This document shows, piece by piece, positions 22,960 to 34,800 of a stretch of DNA of 64,000 nt. The notes under the pieces are model-generated. The model searched no databases and had not been told where the DNA came from. It saw nothing but the letters and a program-made list of their open reading frames with translations. The first letter of the stretch is position 1. Each line of letters starts with the position of its first letter. Made by a program: the position numbers and the translations under genes. Source of the DNA: Ariolimax columbianus (Eukaryota > Mollusca > Gastropoda > Stylommatophora > Arionidae). Where the stretch lies: positions 154,066,571 to 154,130,570 of the forward strand of contig JAVGWX010000002.1 in NCBI GenBank assembly GCA_036924085.1, in the 5' to 3' direction.

Positions 22960-24150
22960 TAGAGCGATAATAATCATAAATAGGAATTTCATAGAGATAC
23001 AATGGGAATGCAGGGAGTGATACAATTGGAATGAAGGGAGTGATACAATGGGAATGCAGGGAGTGATACGATGGGAATGTAGACAGTAGTACAATAGGAA
23101 TACAGAGAGTGATACGATGGGAATGTAGAGAGTGATACAATGAGATTGTAGAAAGTGATACAATGAGAATATAGAGAGTGATACAATGAGAATGTTGAGA
23201 GTGATACAATGAGAATGTGGAGAGTGATACAATGAGAATGTAGAGAGTGATACAATGATAATGTAGAGAGTGATACAATGAGAATGTAGATAGTGATACA
23301 ATGAGAATGTAGAAAGTGATACAATGGGAATGTGGAGAATGATACAATGAGAATGTAGAGAGTAATACAATGAGAATGTAGAGAATGATACAATAAGAAT
23401 GTAGAAAGTGATACAATGAGAATATAGAGAGTGATACAATGGGAATGTAGAAAGTGATACAATGAGAATTTAGAGAGTGATACAATGGGAATGTAGAGAG
23501 TGATACAATGAGAATGTAGAGAGTGATACAATAAGAATACAGAGAGTGATACAATGAGAATGTAGAGAGTGATACAATGAGAATGTAGAGAGTGATACAA
23601 TGAGAATGTAGAGAGTGATACAATGAGAATGTGGAGAATGATACAATGAGATTGTAGAGAGTGATACAATGAGAATGTGGAGAATGATACAATGAGAATG
23701 TAGAGAGTGATACAATGAGAATGTGGAGAATGATACAATGAGAATATAGAGAGTGATACAATGAGAATGTAGAGAGTGATACAATGACAATGTAGAAAGT
23801 GATACAATGAGAATATAGACAGTGATACAATGAGAATGTAGAGAGTGATACAATGGGAATATGGAGAGGGATACAATGGGAATGCAGAAAGTGATACAAT
23901 GGGAATGCAGAGGGTGATACAATGAGAATGTAGAGAGTGATACAATGAGAATGTAGAGAGTGATACAATGGGAATATGGAGAGGGATACAATGGGAATGC
24001 AGAAAGTGATACAATGAGAATGCATTGAGTGACACAATGACAATGAAGAGAGTGATGCAACGCGAATGTTGAAAGTAATACAATAAGAATATAGAGAGTG
24101 ATACAATGAGAATGTAGAGAGTGATACAATGAGAATGTAGAGTTTGATGG
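22960..24150 (-). repeat. 23-bp tandem array
   Basis: About 51 copies of a 23-bp unit, GTGATACAATGAGAATGTAG plus AGA on the plus strand. Blocks are duplicated: a five-unit (115-bp) segment with ATGGAGAGGG recurs at 23861 and 23976. All three minus-strand frames remain open for hundreds of codons (24166-22910, 24293-22989, 24174-23470) because the unit has no minus-strand stop in any phase. They all spell the same 23-residue period. This is a property of the unit and does not show coding. Confidence 0.97.
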
Positions 24151-24377
24151 TAACCAGCTGATACATGATAGCACAGGCTCAGTACTGTCGTAATGTTATA
24201 CCGATAGATCGGCGATAGGCAGTGAGAGATGACGCTGGAGTTTCTCTTGTAGAGTGGATGGTCAAATTGTGGTTTAGCGACTGGGACATACATGCCAATA
24301 ACTCCCTGTAAGAGATGGGGGCAGGGACCTCAGCTATATGGGCCCGCAGGGAACACTGTGTTTTAGATCTTAAATTC

Positions 24378-24607
24378 ATTGAAGATAGGTGGCACTGACG
24401 AATGCACGTGGGGTACCGGGAAAATGACCGCTGAACATTTGCTGCAAAACTGCCCGACATACGAGGATCAGAGAGAGCAGATGTGGCCATCACCAGTGGC
24501 AACACTAGACAAGCTCTATGGCAGTGTCGACATCCTCAGGATGACCGCTGCTTTTGTCGAAAAAATAAAGGTCGACGTCTGACAGCGTAAGAAGAAGAAG
24601 AAGAAGA
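24378..24607 (+). mobile_element. LINE-GAA copy 4, 230-bp 3' stub
   Basis: Encodes only the end of the polyprotein: KIGGTDECTWGTGKMTAEHL, then KLYGSVDILRMTAAF to VDV and a stop, then a GAA tail (24590-24607). Flanking duplications AGATCTTAAATTC (13 bp, perfect) are at 24365-24377 and 24608-24620. One knuckle Cys is changed to Trp. The perfect duplication suggests a fairly recent insertion. Confidence 0.95.
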
Positions 24608-24759
24608 AGATCTTAAATTCTTACTTCGGAAACCACAGACGGGCGTGCTAAGAAGTGGTTGGAGGGTAGCTTGAGGGCCTCAAACCTCCAAACTTGTGTA
24701 GATCTGATCATGCTGGAGCTCAGAGCAACGGTAGAGCTGACATCTGGACTTCACCAGCA

Positions 24760-24990
24760 CACAATATGGACACATTAGATATGGACACACCAGATATGGA
24801 CACACCAGATATTGGTACACTAGGTATGGGTACACTAGATATGGGTACACTAGATATGGACACACCAGATATGGGTACACTAGGTAGGGGTACACTAGGT
24901 ATGGACACACCAGATATTGGTACACCAGATATGGGTACACTAGATATGGACACACCAGATATGGGTACACTAGATATGGACAGAAGCGAC
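24760..24990. repeat. 15/30-bp tandem array
   Basis: Alternating units ATGGACACACCAGAT and ATGGGTACACTAGAT, giving 15- and 30-bp periods. Open frames on both strands follow from the multiple-of-3 length. Confidence 0.95.
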
Positions 24991-24999
24991 ATTGTGCAG

Positions 25000-25520
25000 G
25001 CTATCCAGTCTGACATTCGTCTACCATAAATTGGAGCGACATCACTATTAGGAGCACTTTACGACATGCTTTCTGCGTGGAAGTGTTCATTCTCTCCCCG
25101 CTCTGAACCAAAGTATTCTGTCCAAAATAAATGGGAACCAAATGTAACCAGGATCAGAACCAACATACTGATCATGCATTGACATCTCACTTCCTCGCTC
25201 ATGCTCTTGAACAGAGATCGTGTTGCAGCAGTTTTACCATACTGTAACCCCCATAACAGTAAGCTTACTAAGCAACCTCGCATCACACTGCAGCTACCAG
25301 GTCACCGACCAACATTTTTACGCTTGTCTCGGGATGTAAGAAAAGCCACTGTAACCCGCTACCAAAGAAACGTCATTAAGAGCTAGCATAACTTAACACG
25401 AGTAGCTTAGAATAACAACACCAACAACATTAACAACAACAACTACATACCCTGTGATTACACCAACAACATTAGAACGCGTATCTAGTCTCATTGTTGT
25501 GAATTTAAAAACACCTAGAG
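25000..25520. other. Spacer with a decayed dispersed-element remnant
   Basis: The stretch 25330-25460 (CGGGATGTAAGAAAAGCCAC, then AACCCGCTACC and an AAC-rich tail) resembles the 3' end of the dispersed element at 26640-26715. The rest is unrecognised. Confidence 0.45.
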
Positions 25521-25539
25521 CGATGTACTGAGAGATAGA

Positions 25540-25990
25540 GAACGCGATAGAATGAGAGATATGGTGTCACAAGAGTCAGAAATAGATATACATAGTGATC
25601 GATAGAGTTTGAGATATAGTGTGACAAGAGTCAGAAATAGATATACATAGTGATCGATAGAGTTAGAGATATGGTGTCACAAGAGTCAGAAATAGACAGC
25701 AAACGAGTGAAAGATAGCGTGAGAGATATAATGTCAAAATAGTCAGAAATATATATAGATAGCGAACGATAGAGTTAGAGATATAATGTCACAAGAGTCA
25801 GAAATAGATATACACAATGATCGATAGAGTTAGAGTTATAGTGTCACAGGAGTCAGAAATAGGAAGTTAACGAGGGAGAGAAATAGTCAGAAATAGATAA
25901 AGATAGAGTGAGCAATAGAGGGGAAAATATAGTTAAACGAGTGTGAGATAGAGAAAAAGAGAGAGAGAGAAAAATAGAGTGAGAGATAGA
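25540..25990. repeat. 55-bp tandem array, decaying rightwards
   Basis: Five to six units starting GAGATATGGTGTCACAAGAG, followed by AGATAG/GAGAGA-rich sequence. Confidence 0.9.
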
Positions 25991-26067
25991 GTGTGAGTCA
26001 TTAATAGAGAACGATGAAATGAGAGATTGGGAAATTAAGAAAGTGTGTGGGGAAGAAGGCTAAACCT

Positions 26068-26715
26068 CTGATCAGGCAAAATATACTGATCACACATGTC
26101 AATCTGGGTCAGGCAAAATATACTGATCACACATGTCAATCTGGGTCAGGCAAAATATACTGACCACACATGTCAATCTGGGTCAGGCAAAATATACTGA
26201 TCAGACGTGTCAGTCTGGGTCAGGCAAAATATACTGATCACACATGTCAATCTGGGTCAGGCAAAATATACTGATCAGACGTGTCAATCTGGGTCAGGCA
26301 AAATATACTGATCACACATGTCAATCTGGGTCAGGCAAAATATACTGATCATACATGTCAGTCTGGGTCAGGCAAAATATACTGATCAGACGTGTCAGTC
26401 TGGGTCAGGCAAAATATACTGATCAGACACGTCAGTCTGGGTCAGGCAAAACATACTGGCCAAGACTCTCACCGGCTTCCGAGTAGCCCTCCCTGGAAAC
26501 GGGCTGTTTTCGTGGTAGCCTGGCTAACGAGGTGAGAGATCGACGTGATCTCCGTAGTAGCGAGTGACAAGCAAATGAAGCCAAGCATATCACAACCGCA
26601 TGAGGACTCCGGTCCACCATTACCAGCACGCTCGGGGTGTGAGGAAAGCTACTGAAACCCGCCACTTGACAAAAGAGTAACCTACTCAGTGTGGGCATTC
26701 ACAAACAACAAGAAA
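26068..26715 (+). mobile_element. Dispersed element with 37-bp repeat head, copy 2
   Basis: The head has about 10-11 tandem 37-bp units (GGTCAGGCAAAATATACTGA plus TCACACATGTCAATCTG), with spacing confirmed at 26107 and 26144 and the last unit at 26440. The body follows without a break (CCTGGAAACGGGCTGTTTTC, GAGAGATCGACGTGATCTCC, AAGCTACTGAAACCCGCC) and ends near AGAGTAACC and CATTCACAAACAACAAG. Heads differ in copy number between the three copies while the bodies stay collinear. Confidence 0.9.
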
Positions 26716-26721
26716 GTGTGA

Positions 26722-26723
26722 GT

Positions 26724-26772
<49 letters not shown>

Positions 26773-26830
26773 AGAAAGAGAATGATAGAGTCAGAAAGAG
26801 AGAGAAAAGAGAGTGAGAGAGAGAGAGAAA
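26722..26830. repeat. (GA)n-rich tract
   Basis: Near-pure (GA)n at 26728-26766, then purine-rich sequence. Confidence 0.95.
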
Positions 26831-27360
26831 GCAAGTATATAAAAGTGTGTGGGAGAATATGTAAAGAGGTCAGTGATAGAGTTTCCGTGTGCGATAGTGA
26901 CAGAGTGAGAATGATACTAAGGGAGTGAACAAGCCACGTTTAGAGGTAACTGGCTGCTACCCAAGAGCGGGTACAAGAGATGAGCAACTACAGGGAGTGA
27001 ATGGATTCAAATGTACACAAGAACCCTCCAGGGAATCTTCTAAACAAACTGTCCCGTCTGTCCCGTTTCCATTGTCCTTGGGACAGTACTCGGTTTGAAG
27101 AACACAAGTTGATGTGTTTGGAACTGGCGATGATGTTTATTAGAGATCGTTTTGTTCGCGAGATAGGATCATCCCTCCGACAAATCGAGAGCAGCGTGTC
27201 GTGTTGAGATCAGGAAGTGTAAACATTTGAGGAGCTTCATTTCGGAGAGATGTTTCAGGGTGTTGGCTGCGGGTATCGCGTTTAATAACTTGGACCAAAC
27301 TACGGACCAATGGCATATACACACGGGGTGGGAGGGGTAATCATTTAAACGACATTATCC
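26831..27360. other. Unrecognised sequence
   Basis: Unique sequence with no supported feature. Confidence 0.4.
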
Positions 27361-27780
27361 ATACAATAAATACACACTTACACACACACACACACATACA
27401 CACACACTTACACACACACACTTACACACACACACACTTACACACACACACACTTACACACACACACTTACACACACACACACTTACACACACACACACT
27501 TACACACACACACACACACACACTTACACACACACACACTTACACACACACACACACATTTACACACACACACTTACACACACACACACTTACACACACA
27601 CTTACACACACACACACTTACACACACACACACTTATACACACACATACACACTTACACACACACACACATTTACACACACACTTACACACACACACACT
27701 TACACACACACTTACACACACACAAACTTACACACACACACACTTATACACACACATACACACACACACACACACACTAA
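27361..27780. repeat. (CA)n with regular CTTA interruptions
   Basis: ACACAC runs broken at 10-18 bp intervals by CTTACA. A larger block with an ATACACACTT variant is repeated at 27635 and 27740. Confidence 0.97.
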
Positions 27781-28346
27781 TACGTGAAATGGCTTGTATT
27801 TCCCCACTGACCTGTCTTAGCAAATTCACTTTCAGCTTTCGTTACTGCTCGTGAAAATATTTCTCCTATTTAACCACATCAATAGCTTCTACAATAATCT
27901 GTTCGCTAAGATTTTAACCGTCTTCTGGCGATGCCACCGCATCTTTCAACCACACACACGTTTCAGTTATATTACAGCCAGTAGGCCACCAAATACAGTT
28001 GAACAGTAGACAAACATCCCCGAATTCTTGTACATCGCTAAAAGGCACTGGTGTGACTGCAGTTCAAACAAACCTTCAGATTATGTGACCAATAATGAAA
28101 TGCTTTGCAATAGTGCTGCACAACTCTGTTCTGTTATGGTGTCTATCACGCTTCACTTCCTACCTGGTTTTGAGTCAACTGTTGAAGGGCCCTTGCAGGA
28201 AGTCTGCGCCAAATCCCTATTTGTACTCTCGCAGTGCTGGTTCCTCGGGTTCTGTTGTACAATTGCTAACATCTTACATAACCCACTTTAGGAAATTATA
28301 ATAACGTGATTTAAAGGTTACCGTTTAAACATCCCATCAATTTTCT
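27781..28346. other. Unrecognised sequence
   Basis: No supported gene. An 87-codon plus frame at 28028 has no recognisable feature. Confidence 0.4.
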
Positions 28347-28800
28347 GAACATGTGCTCTCTCTCTCTCAAAACATGTGCTCTCTCTCTCTCTCTCTCAAA
28401 ACATGTGCTCTCTCTCTCTCACTCTCAAAACATGTGCTCTCTCTCTCTCTCTCAAAACATGTGCTCTACCGCTTTTAAAACATGTGCTCTCCCTCTCCCA
28501 AAATATGTTCTCTCTGTCTCTCAAAACATGTGCTCTCTCTCTCTCTCAAAACATGTGCTCTCTCTCTCTCTCTCTCAAAACATGTGCTCTCTCTCTCTCT
28601 CTCAAAACATGTGCTCTACCGCTTTTAAAACATGTGCTCTCCCTCTCCCAAAATATGTTCTCTCTGTCTCTCAAAACAGGTGATATCTCTCTTTCAAAAC
28701 ATGCGCTTTCGCTCTCTCAAAACATGTGCTCTTCCTTTCAAAACATGTGCTCTACCACTCCAAAAGATGTGCTCTCCCTCTCTCAAAACATGTGCAGCCT
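28347..28800. repeat. CT-rich array with AAAACATGTG core
   Basis: Units of variable length (about 19-27 bp): CTCAAAACATGTGCTCT plus a variable (CT)n. A block with ACCGCTTTTAAAACATGTGC is repeated at about 28468 and 28617. The core resembles the next array (28884-29262). Confidence 0.93.
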
Positions 28801-28883
28801 AGGAATAAAAAGTGTCTGTTTTCATTAGATGCGCCTATATTTCATAGTATTCGCCCACATTTCACAAAGTCGCCTTTCTCATA

Positions 28884-29262
28884 ACACGTGCCTCTCTCAT
28901 AACATGAATGGGATAACATGCCCTTACTATCATAACATGTACTCCTCTCATAACATGTACTCCTCTCATAACATGTACTCCTCTCATAACATGTACTCCT
29001 CTCATAACATGTACTCCTCTCATAACATGTACTCCTCTCATAACATGTACTCCTCTCATAACATGTACTCCTCTCATAACATGTACTCCTCTCATAACAT
29101 GTACTCCTCTCATAACATGTACTCCTCTCATAACATGTACTCCTCTCATAACATGTACTCCTCTCATAACATGTACTCCTCTCATAACATGTACTCCTCT
29201 CATAACATGTACTCCTCTCATAACATGTACTCCTCTCATAACATGTACTCCTCTCATAACAT
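28884..29262. repeat. 18-bp tandem array
   Basis: About 19 near-perfect copies of CATAACATGTACTCCTCT from 28930. Earlier units are diverged. Open frames on both strands come from the 18-bp period. Confidence 0.97.
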
Positions 29263-29264
29263 GC

Positions 29265-30380
29265 GCCTAATTTCATGTGAGCTTTCTCTTTTCCTCGTAT
29301 GTTGGACACCTTTGTAGCAGATGTTTAGCAGCCATTTTGTCAGCCATATTCATATGTATGTCCTATTCCTGGTTTGTTGAACAGATGGCATTTCTGTTGT
29401 GTCTTGTTTGGAGTAAAAATATGGCCACCTTCTCACGTCTGCTGAGCTGGTAAAATGCACCATATGTTTGATGAGATGTGTGCCCTACTTCCCACTTGTT
29501 CCGGTATGTACACCTGGTAGACTACTTTGCCTTGTCATAAGTTATACCTGTATCAGGTTCAGGTAGCTTTCCAGCTTCTCTTGACAGTCTGTTCACCTCT
29601 TCATTACCAAGAATGTTGCACTAAGAGTGCATCCACTGTATCACTAACCTCTTGAACACGTGATATAGTTCATAGAGTATCACTCTTAGCTCTACTATGT
29701 CGGCAACTATTTGGCTCCCCCTAACGCAACGACTGACAGCCCGTCCGTGAATGGAACAACATGTCGGTCTGTGTTTTTATCTGTCCTTGCAACTTTCTGT
29801 ACAGTTTTCAGGGCCTCTGCCTCAGCTTTGAATTACCTTAAACATGTTTCGGCCAGCATTGACATCCTTCTCTGTAGACTTATTGATATCCTTCTCTGTA
29901 GACGTATTGATATCCTTCTCTGTAGACTTATTGATATCCTTCTCTGTAGACGTATTGATATCCTTCTCTGTAGACGTATTGATATCCTTCTCTGTAGACG
30001 TATTGATATCCTTCTCTGTAGACTTATTGATATCCTTCTCTGTAGACTTATTGATATCCTTCTCTGTAGACTTAGAAAAATTGTCTACCCGTTATGTGTT
30101 GCACTTGTTGCTGATTCATCAGTTTATACATGGGTCCAGATGTTACTTGCGTAGAAATTCCCTTTTTGTTTTACAACTGCAGATCTCCCTTCTGTTTCTA
30201 TCTGGCTGTGTTGTTTTGTTTTCCTTAACGATGCAAGGAATGTGTTCTACCAGCTCTTGGACCCGCTGTTTTCTCCATGTGGGAAACATGTGTGTGGTAT
30301 CCATGAGTTTTATATTTGATGTGATGTCTGTTCGTCACTTTTTTTTAAAACTGATGCCTCAATAGTGCTTTGTTTGGGCC
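29265..30380 (-). mobile_element. Old, diverged LINE-GAA-related copy
   Basis: Minus-strand homology to LINE-GAA is visible throughout: TCCTCGTATGTTGGACACC matches the C-terminal knuckle region, GACAGTCTGTTCACCTCTTC the EEADRL region, and GTTTATACATGGGTCCAG the YTDGS region near 30120-30140. The N-terminal connection region reaches about 30330. Stops and indels are frequent, so it is older than the other copies or from a sister family. An internal 24-bp array (29857-30073) expands part of the RNase H region. Sequence like the 18-bp array reappears after 30380, so the copy seems to sit inside that array. Confidence 0.8.
29857..30073. repeat. 24-bp minisatellite inside the LINE copy
   Basis: Nine copies of TTGATATCCTTCTCTGTAGA plus CKTA. 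Two variants (GACTTA and GACGTA) are interspersed. Confidence 0.96.
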
Positions 30381-30854
30381 TCTTCATAACGTGTGGTCCT
30401 TTCGTAAAATGTCTTTCCATTTCTCACAACAAGGAGAAAATACTGGTTCACAACATGCGTCCCTTCTCATAACTTACGTCCCTCTCTCATAGAAAAATGG
30501 TAAATGTTCTGATGTGTGTAATATTAATCTTTGTCCATCGGTATTTTTTTTAACCCACCTTAATTAGTTGTCTTTTGTTATCAGATCTCTGGGGCGTCCA
30601 GTGTTTCTTACATTCCGCCAAGTCCTTCGATGTCACATCTCTGGGGCTTTCAATGTACAAGTTTGTCAGTTAAGTCTTGTGTTGTCACATCCCTGTGGCT
30701 TTTAGTGTATATGTGAGTCTCCCAGTTTATCAAGTCTTCTTCTTCTTCTTCTTCTTATTCTTCGTTTTCATTCAGACGTCTCCTCCAATGTCTCTAACAA
30801 AGGTAGCAGTCAACGCGTGAAGCTGTGTGCACTTCCATACAGGATCCCCAACGT
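30381..30854. other. Array remnant, short repeats and TTC run
   Basis: 30381-30495 holds CTTCATAACGTG and TCTCATAACTTACG units like the 18-bp array. 30570-30720 has three diverged units of about 62 bp with CACATCTCTGGGGC. A TTC run at 30729-30752 next to CATTCAGACGTC could be a LINE-GAA 3' tail, but no coding homology follows. Confidence 0.5.
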
Positions 30855-31232
30855 TAAATGATGTTTAAAGAAGGACGCGAGGTAACGCAACAATATGCGT
30901 CTGACCTGATCTCGTGAGATCTTTCGTTAACTCACGTCCTTCTTTAAACATCGTTGTTCAGTTCTTCACTTTTGTCCCCATACACTTCCTGCATTTTGCG
31001 ATAAATGTCAACTGGTGGACATCCTTCAGCTGTTAGAAACAGAATCACCGCTCGCTGATCAACTCGTCATGTTTTCAACGGTCTTCTGAGGAAACTATTA
31101 ATCGGAGGATAATGAAATTTTGCAAACTTGGCGGTTGGTAAGTGCTGTTTACACCAGAAGTGACGTCATCATGCTCATCGAACGTATGTTCACTTGCTGC
31201 AGATTGGTCCGGTTTCATTTGGATACTCCTCG
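30855..31232 (-). mobile_element. Mariner terminal fragment
   Basis: Same family as 5654-9717. It carries the 5' non-coding end and the first transposase codons only. The terminal repeat, on the minus strand from 31232, begins CGAGGAGTATCCAA and leads to AACCGGACCAA, with flanking TA at 31233-31234. At its inner end the MFKE region is present twice in opposite orientation (30853-30880 and 30934-30960), forming a hairpin-capable inverted repeat. Confidence 0.85.
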
Positions 31233-31234
31233 TA

Positions 31235-32040
31235 TTAAATAATTAATCAATTAGTGATTGCTTTTCAATGAGATTATCTAATGTATTCTTTGTCGTGCCG
31301 ACTGAGTTCTCGAATTGACACATACGTGGGTTTGATTGAAGACCTAATAGCTCAAGACTTGAATTTAATATTTGATAAAGATGACTTGAGACTTGAGTTG
31401 AACTTGACTGCATGACTTGAAGACATCACTAGTTTTTACTAGTACAGTGCAACGTTTTCTTCAAGGCTAACTTTCTGAATCAGTAGCTCTCCCCCTTGTC
31501 TAGATTTGCAGATCCCTGAAGCCAGCGATATACTCACGAAAGAACTAAAACTGTCCGCACTAGAAAAAAAAGAATGGATAAACAATGAACCTACCAAAGG
31601 ATTAATGATTGAAACAATCATGATCCCTAACCTCAGAACAACAGAAGAATCTTGATTTGAGCGATAACATCAACCCGTCACAGATCAGAGGCTATCGACC
31701 GAATGAACATTGACGGTAGGACGGTAACCGCCGATGACGTCATCAATAAATGCCGTCCCACTCTGTTTCGTTGTAGACAAGCTAATTTTCTGGCCATTTA
31801 TTGGTCGGCATGTTTCCCGTTGTGTTTACGGTTGTCAAGGAGATGACTTAAATGAAGCTGTTTTCTCTTAAAACAGCGATGGGTGTGGACAGTCCTCTCC
31901 ATTACCACAGGTGTGGTCCAGATGTTAGAGTCGCTTGATGTGCATTTTTATCGCGAATGGAAAAAATATAATTTAAATTCTAATTAATCTTTCTAATTGA
32001 TAACACATAACGATCGAATGATGCTACTGAAATCAGAGCC
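31235..32040. other. Unrecognised sequence
   Basis: The stretch 31510-31650 reads open in one plus frame (KELKLSALEKKEWINNE) but matches nothing I know. Confidence 0.35.
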
Positions 32041-32420
32041 AGACCATTTAATATGTCCATTTTACAAACGTATGCACCAACCTCAGATTACAGCGAGGAG
32101 CAAGTAGATGAATATTATGAAGACGTGAAGCAGTTACTTGGCACAGGGGCTTCACCAGATAAGTGTTATGGGCGATATGAATGCTCAGGTAGGAAAATAT
32201 AAAAACTTCGTTGGAAAATATGGAATTGAAACAAAGAGGAGAAAGTGATACAATTTGCAAGAAAAACAAACTTAGTATTTGTGACACTTTTTTTGGACAT
32301 CAGGTGATGGGACAAGAAATCAAATTGCTTTTTATTATAATCAGACACAGATTCAAAAATATTGTCCAAAACACCAAGACATGCCCAGGAGCAGATATCG
32401 ATTCAGATCAAAGTCCAGTT
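32041..32420 (+). pseudogene. RT2 copy A, AP-endonuclease fragment
   Basis: Reads QTYAPTSDYSEEQVDEYYED, then VMGDMNAQVG in a shifted frame (the GDFNA motif of LINE endonucleases), then CDTFFGHQ and TCPGADIDSDQ (equivalent to the terminal SDH). These domains nick target DNA to prime reverse transcription. SDH is altered to SDQ, and frames shift near 32165 and 32210. It is the 5' part of the element that continues to 35275. Confidence 0.82.
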
Positions 32421-32529
32421 TGAATGAAAGTGCATATACAATTCAAAATCACAGAGTGTGGAGGGACAAAGATACTTAATATAGACAGGTCAGCTATAAA
32501 ACAAGCAGATATACGGCAAAAGTACCAGG

Positions 32530-33338
32530 TAGCGGTAAAGAAGGTGTAGGAAAACTTACAATCAGAGGACAAGGAAAGAAACACAGAGATGAGAATAAAC
32601 ACTAAATGGGAACGTATAAATACCAGTATCCAAGTAGCAAATAAATCATTACCAGATAAAGAACTTAGGAAAACCCTAGAATGGATGACAGATGACATCT
32701 TAACTAAAATAGCAGATAGAAACAAGACTAAAAACACTTCTGCATATTCATCACTACACAAAGAGATACGCACAAGGTGCAGGCTGGCCAAAGAAAAGTG
32801 GTTGGAAGAAAAATGCAAGGTAATAGAAGACATGGGACTAAAACGCAATACCAGAGAATAGCATATAGAAATAAAGAAAACAAAATCAAGACACTGGTAA
32901 CCCAGAGTGAGGGAAGCATCCGAGATAAGAATGGAGCCATTTTGATGGATGAGAATGACATATCGAACAGATGGGCGGAATATGCAATAAAACTTTTTGA
33001 GGACAATCGCGGAGCCAAACCATCAACAAATGATAATGAAGGACCCAGCATCCTAAGATCAGAGGAGGTAAACGTGATCAAAACTATGAGAAAAGGGAAA
33101 GCAACAGGGTCGCACTCCATAAACATATAAGGATAGAGGCCTAAGAGGAATTTGGTATAGATATACTTACTTATCTGTGTAAAGGCATTCACAATACTGG
33201 ATGCATACCAACAGACCTGAAAACATTTACGTTTATAACACTCCCAAAAAACCACTTGCAACAGACAGAATGTTTAGACCTCAGAACAATAAGTCTAATG
33301 AGTCACACAAATAAAATACTACTCAAAATCCTATAAGA
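32530..33338 (+). pseudogene. RT2 copy A, linker and first RT motifs
   Basis: Frames 32589-32861 and 32777-33130 hold the connector (SIRDKNGAILMDENDISNRW, then FEDNRGAKPS). The RT entry follows to 33330 with CIPTDLKTFTFITLPK and DLRTISLMSHTNKILLKIL. Several single-base indels are present. The coding sequence is interrupted by an insertion at 33339 and resumes at 33670. Confidence 0.82.
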
Positions 33339-33655
33339 CGAGGGCTCACCCTGGGAGCAACTCTCCCATTCTCTCTCTTCTCATTCTCACCTCACTCTGT
33401 TTCATTTGACTCTGTCCTACAGTCACACACTCCTATACAACTTTCACACGCGCTCTCGTGGTGAGGCCCTTCTATTTCACTTTGGTTGGGCTAGCTTGTG
33501 AGAGCGCACAAAACTAGCATAGGTACATACAGACGCACACATCCTTCCCAGCACTGGTTTATTACTCCTGATATCGCCCAATAGACTACGGTCGGGAGTG
33601 GAATGGGCGCACCTCCGCCAGTAGAAACTAGTGAGGCAACCATCTAAGCAGCAAC
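33339..33655. mobile_element. 317-bp unclassified insertion in RT2
   Basis: It sits between near-identical 14-mers, AAAATCCTATAAGA (33325-33338) and AAAATCATACAAGA (33656-33669), a probable target duplication with two changes. It starts CGAGGGCTCACCCTGGGAGC and ends CTAAGCAGCAAC. I see no terminal repeats, poly-A or coding. The first ~55 bp also occur in RT2 copy B at the same place (52265-52308). Confidence 0.75.
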
Positions 33656-34800
33656 AAAATCATACAAGAAAGAATAAAAGGTAAAATGGAGAGGGAAGTT
33701 TCAGAAGAATAATTTGGTTTTCGAAAGTTTAATGGAACAAGGAAGGCAATTTTCTGTATGCGAACTTTGACAGAATAATATATAGAAATACATAATGACA
33801 TTCATATTTGCTTTATAGACTACTAGAAGGCTTTTGACAGTGTCAAGCATGAGAAATTAACTAAATATCTCCATGAAATAGATCTAGATGGTAAAGAAAT
33901 AAGACTGCTCAGTAATCTGTACTGGAAGCAAACTGCTACAGTAAGATCAGGAAAGTTTTGCTCTCCAATTATAGATGTAAAAAGAGGAGTGAGACAGGGA
34001 TGTGTATATCTATACAGAACATATATTCAAACAGATAGAGGGGATGCCAGAGCTAGTCATTGGAGGAGTGGCAATGAACAATATATGATATACAGATGAT
34101 ACAAATTCGATGGAAAAAAGTGAGCAAGAATTACATGAGTTTCTGACAACAATATACACAATAAGTCAAGAGCTGGGATTAGACATAAACATAAAGACAA
34201 GAAAGAATGTGTTCATCGGGAAAAGTGACAAGAAACCGTGTATGCAGATACAAATAACAGATCAACTACTTGAACAGGTACAGAGTTTCTCCTATCTAGG
34301 TCATATAATAACGGAAGAAGGCAGATGTGAAAAAGAAATCAGAAAGAGAATAGGTATGGCCAAGATGGTATTCAACAACATGCGACACATACTGACATCC
34401 AAACAGATCAATCAGAATTTGAAAATGAGAATTGTCAGGTGTTATGAATACTCGTCACTAATTTATGGCGCAGACACATGGGCAATGAATAACAAGTTGG
34501 AACCGAGTAATAGAGTCTTCAAAATGTAGGTATTTAGAAGATTGAGTCGCATTTCTTGGAAGGAGAAGAAAACTAATTTGGAGGTATTGCAAAAAATGGG
34601 GGTGAAAAGAGAATTAATGGCCGAAATTAGTGTTAGACAGTTACGTTATTTTAGTCATATAACAAGACAATACCTCCTTGTTCAAGGCCATACTGGCAGG
34701 TAGGGTGGAAGGCAGTCGTTCAAGTGGCAGACAACGCTTTAAGTGGGTGGATAACATCAAGAGATGGACTGAAAAAAGTCTCTCAGATTGCATAATTACG
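33656..34800 (+). pseudogene. RT2 copy A, RT palm, thumb and C-terminal region
   Basis: The palm region reads FGFRKFNGTRKAI, then an FIDYxKAFDSV-type motif with an internal stop (near 33820), then VKRGVRQGCV (near 33980), then a degraded YTDDTN active-site box (near 34095). The frame 34110-34529 is intact for 139 codons: YTISQELGLDINIKTRKN, FSYLGHIITEEGRCEKEIRK, YGADTWAMNNKLE. A stop lies near 34528, then NLEVLQKMGVKRELMAEI. The C-terminal segment leads into the 33-bp array. Copy B is almost identical over this part. Confidence 0.88.

Noticed and set aside
30729..30760. 3' tail of another LINE-GAA copy
   Set aside because: A TTC run and a CAGACGTC string are present, but no LINE coding sequence follows on the expected side.
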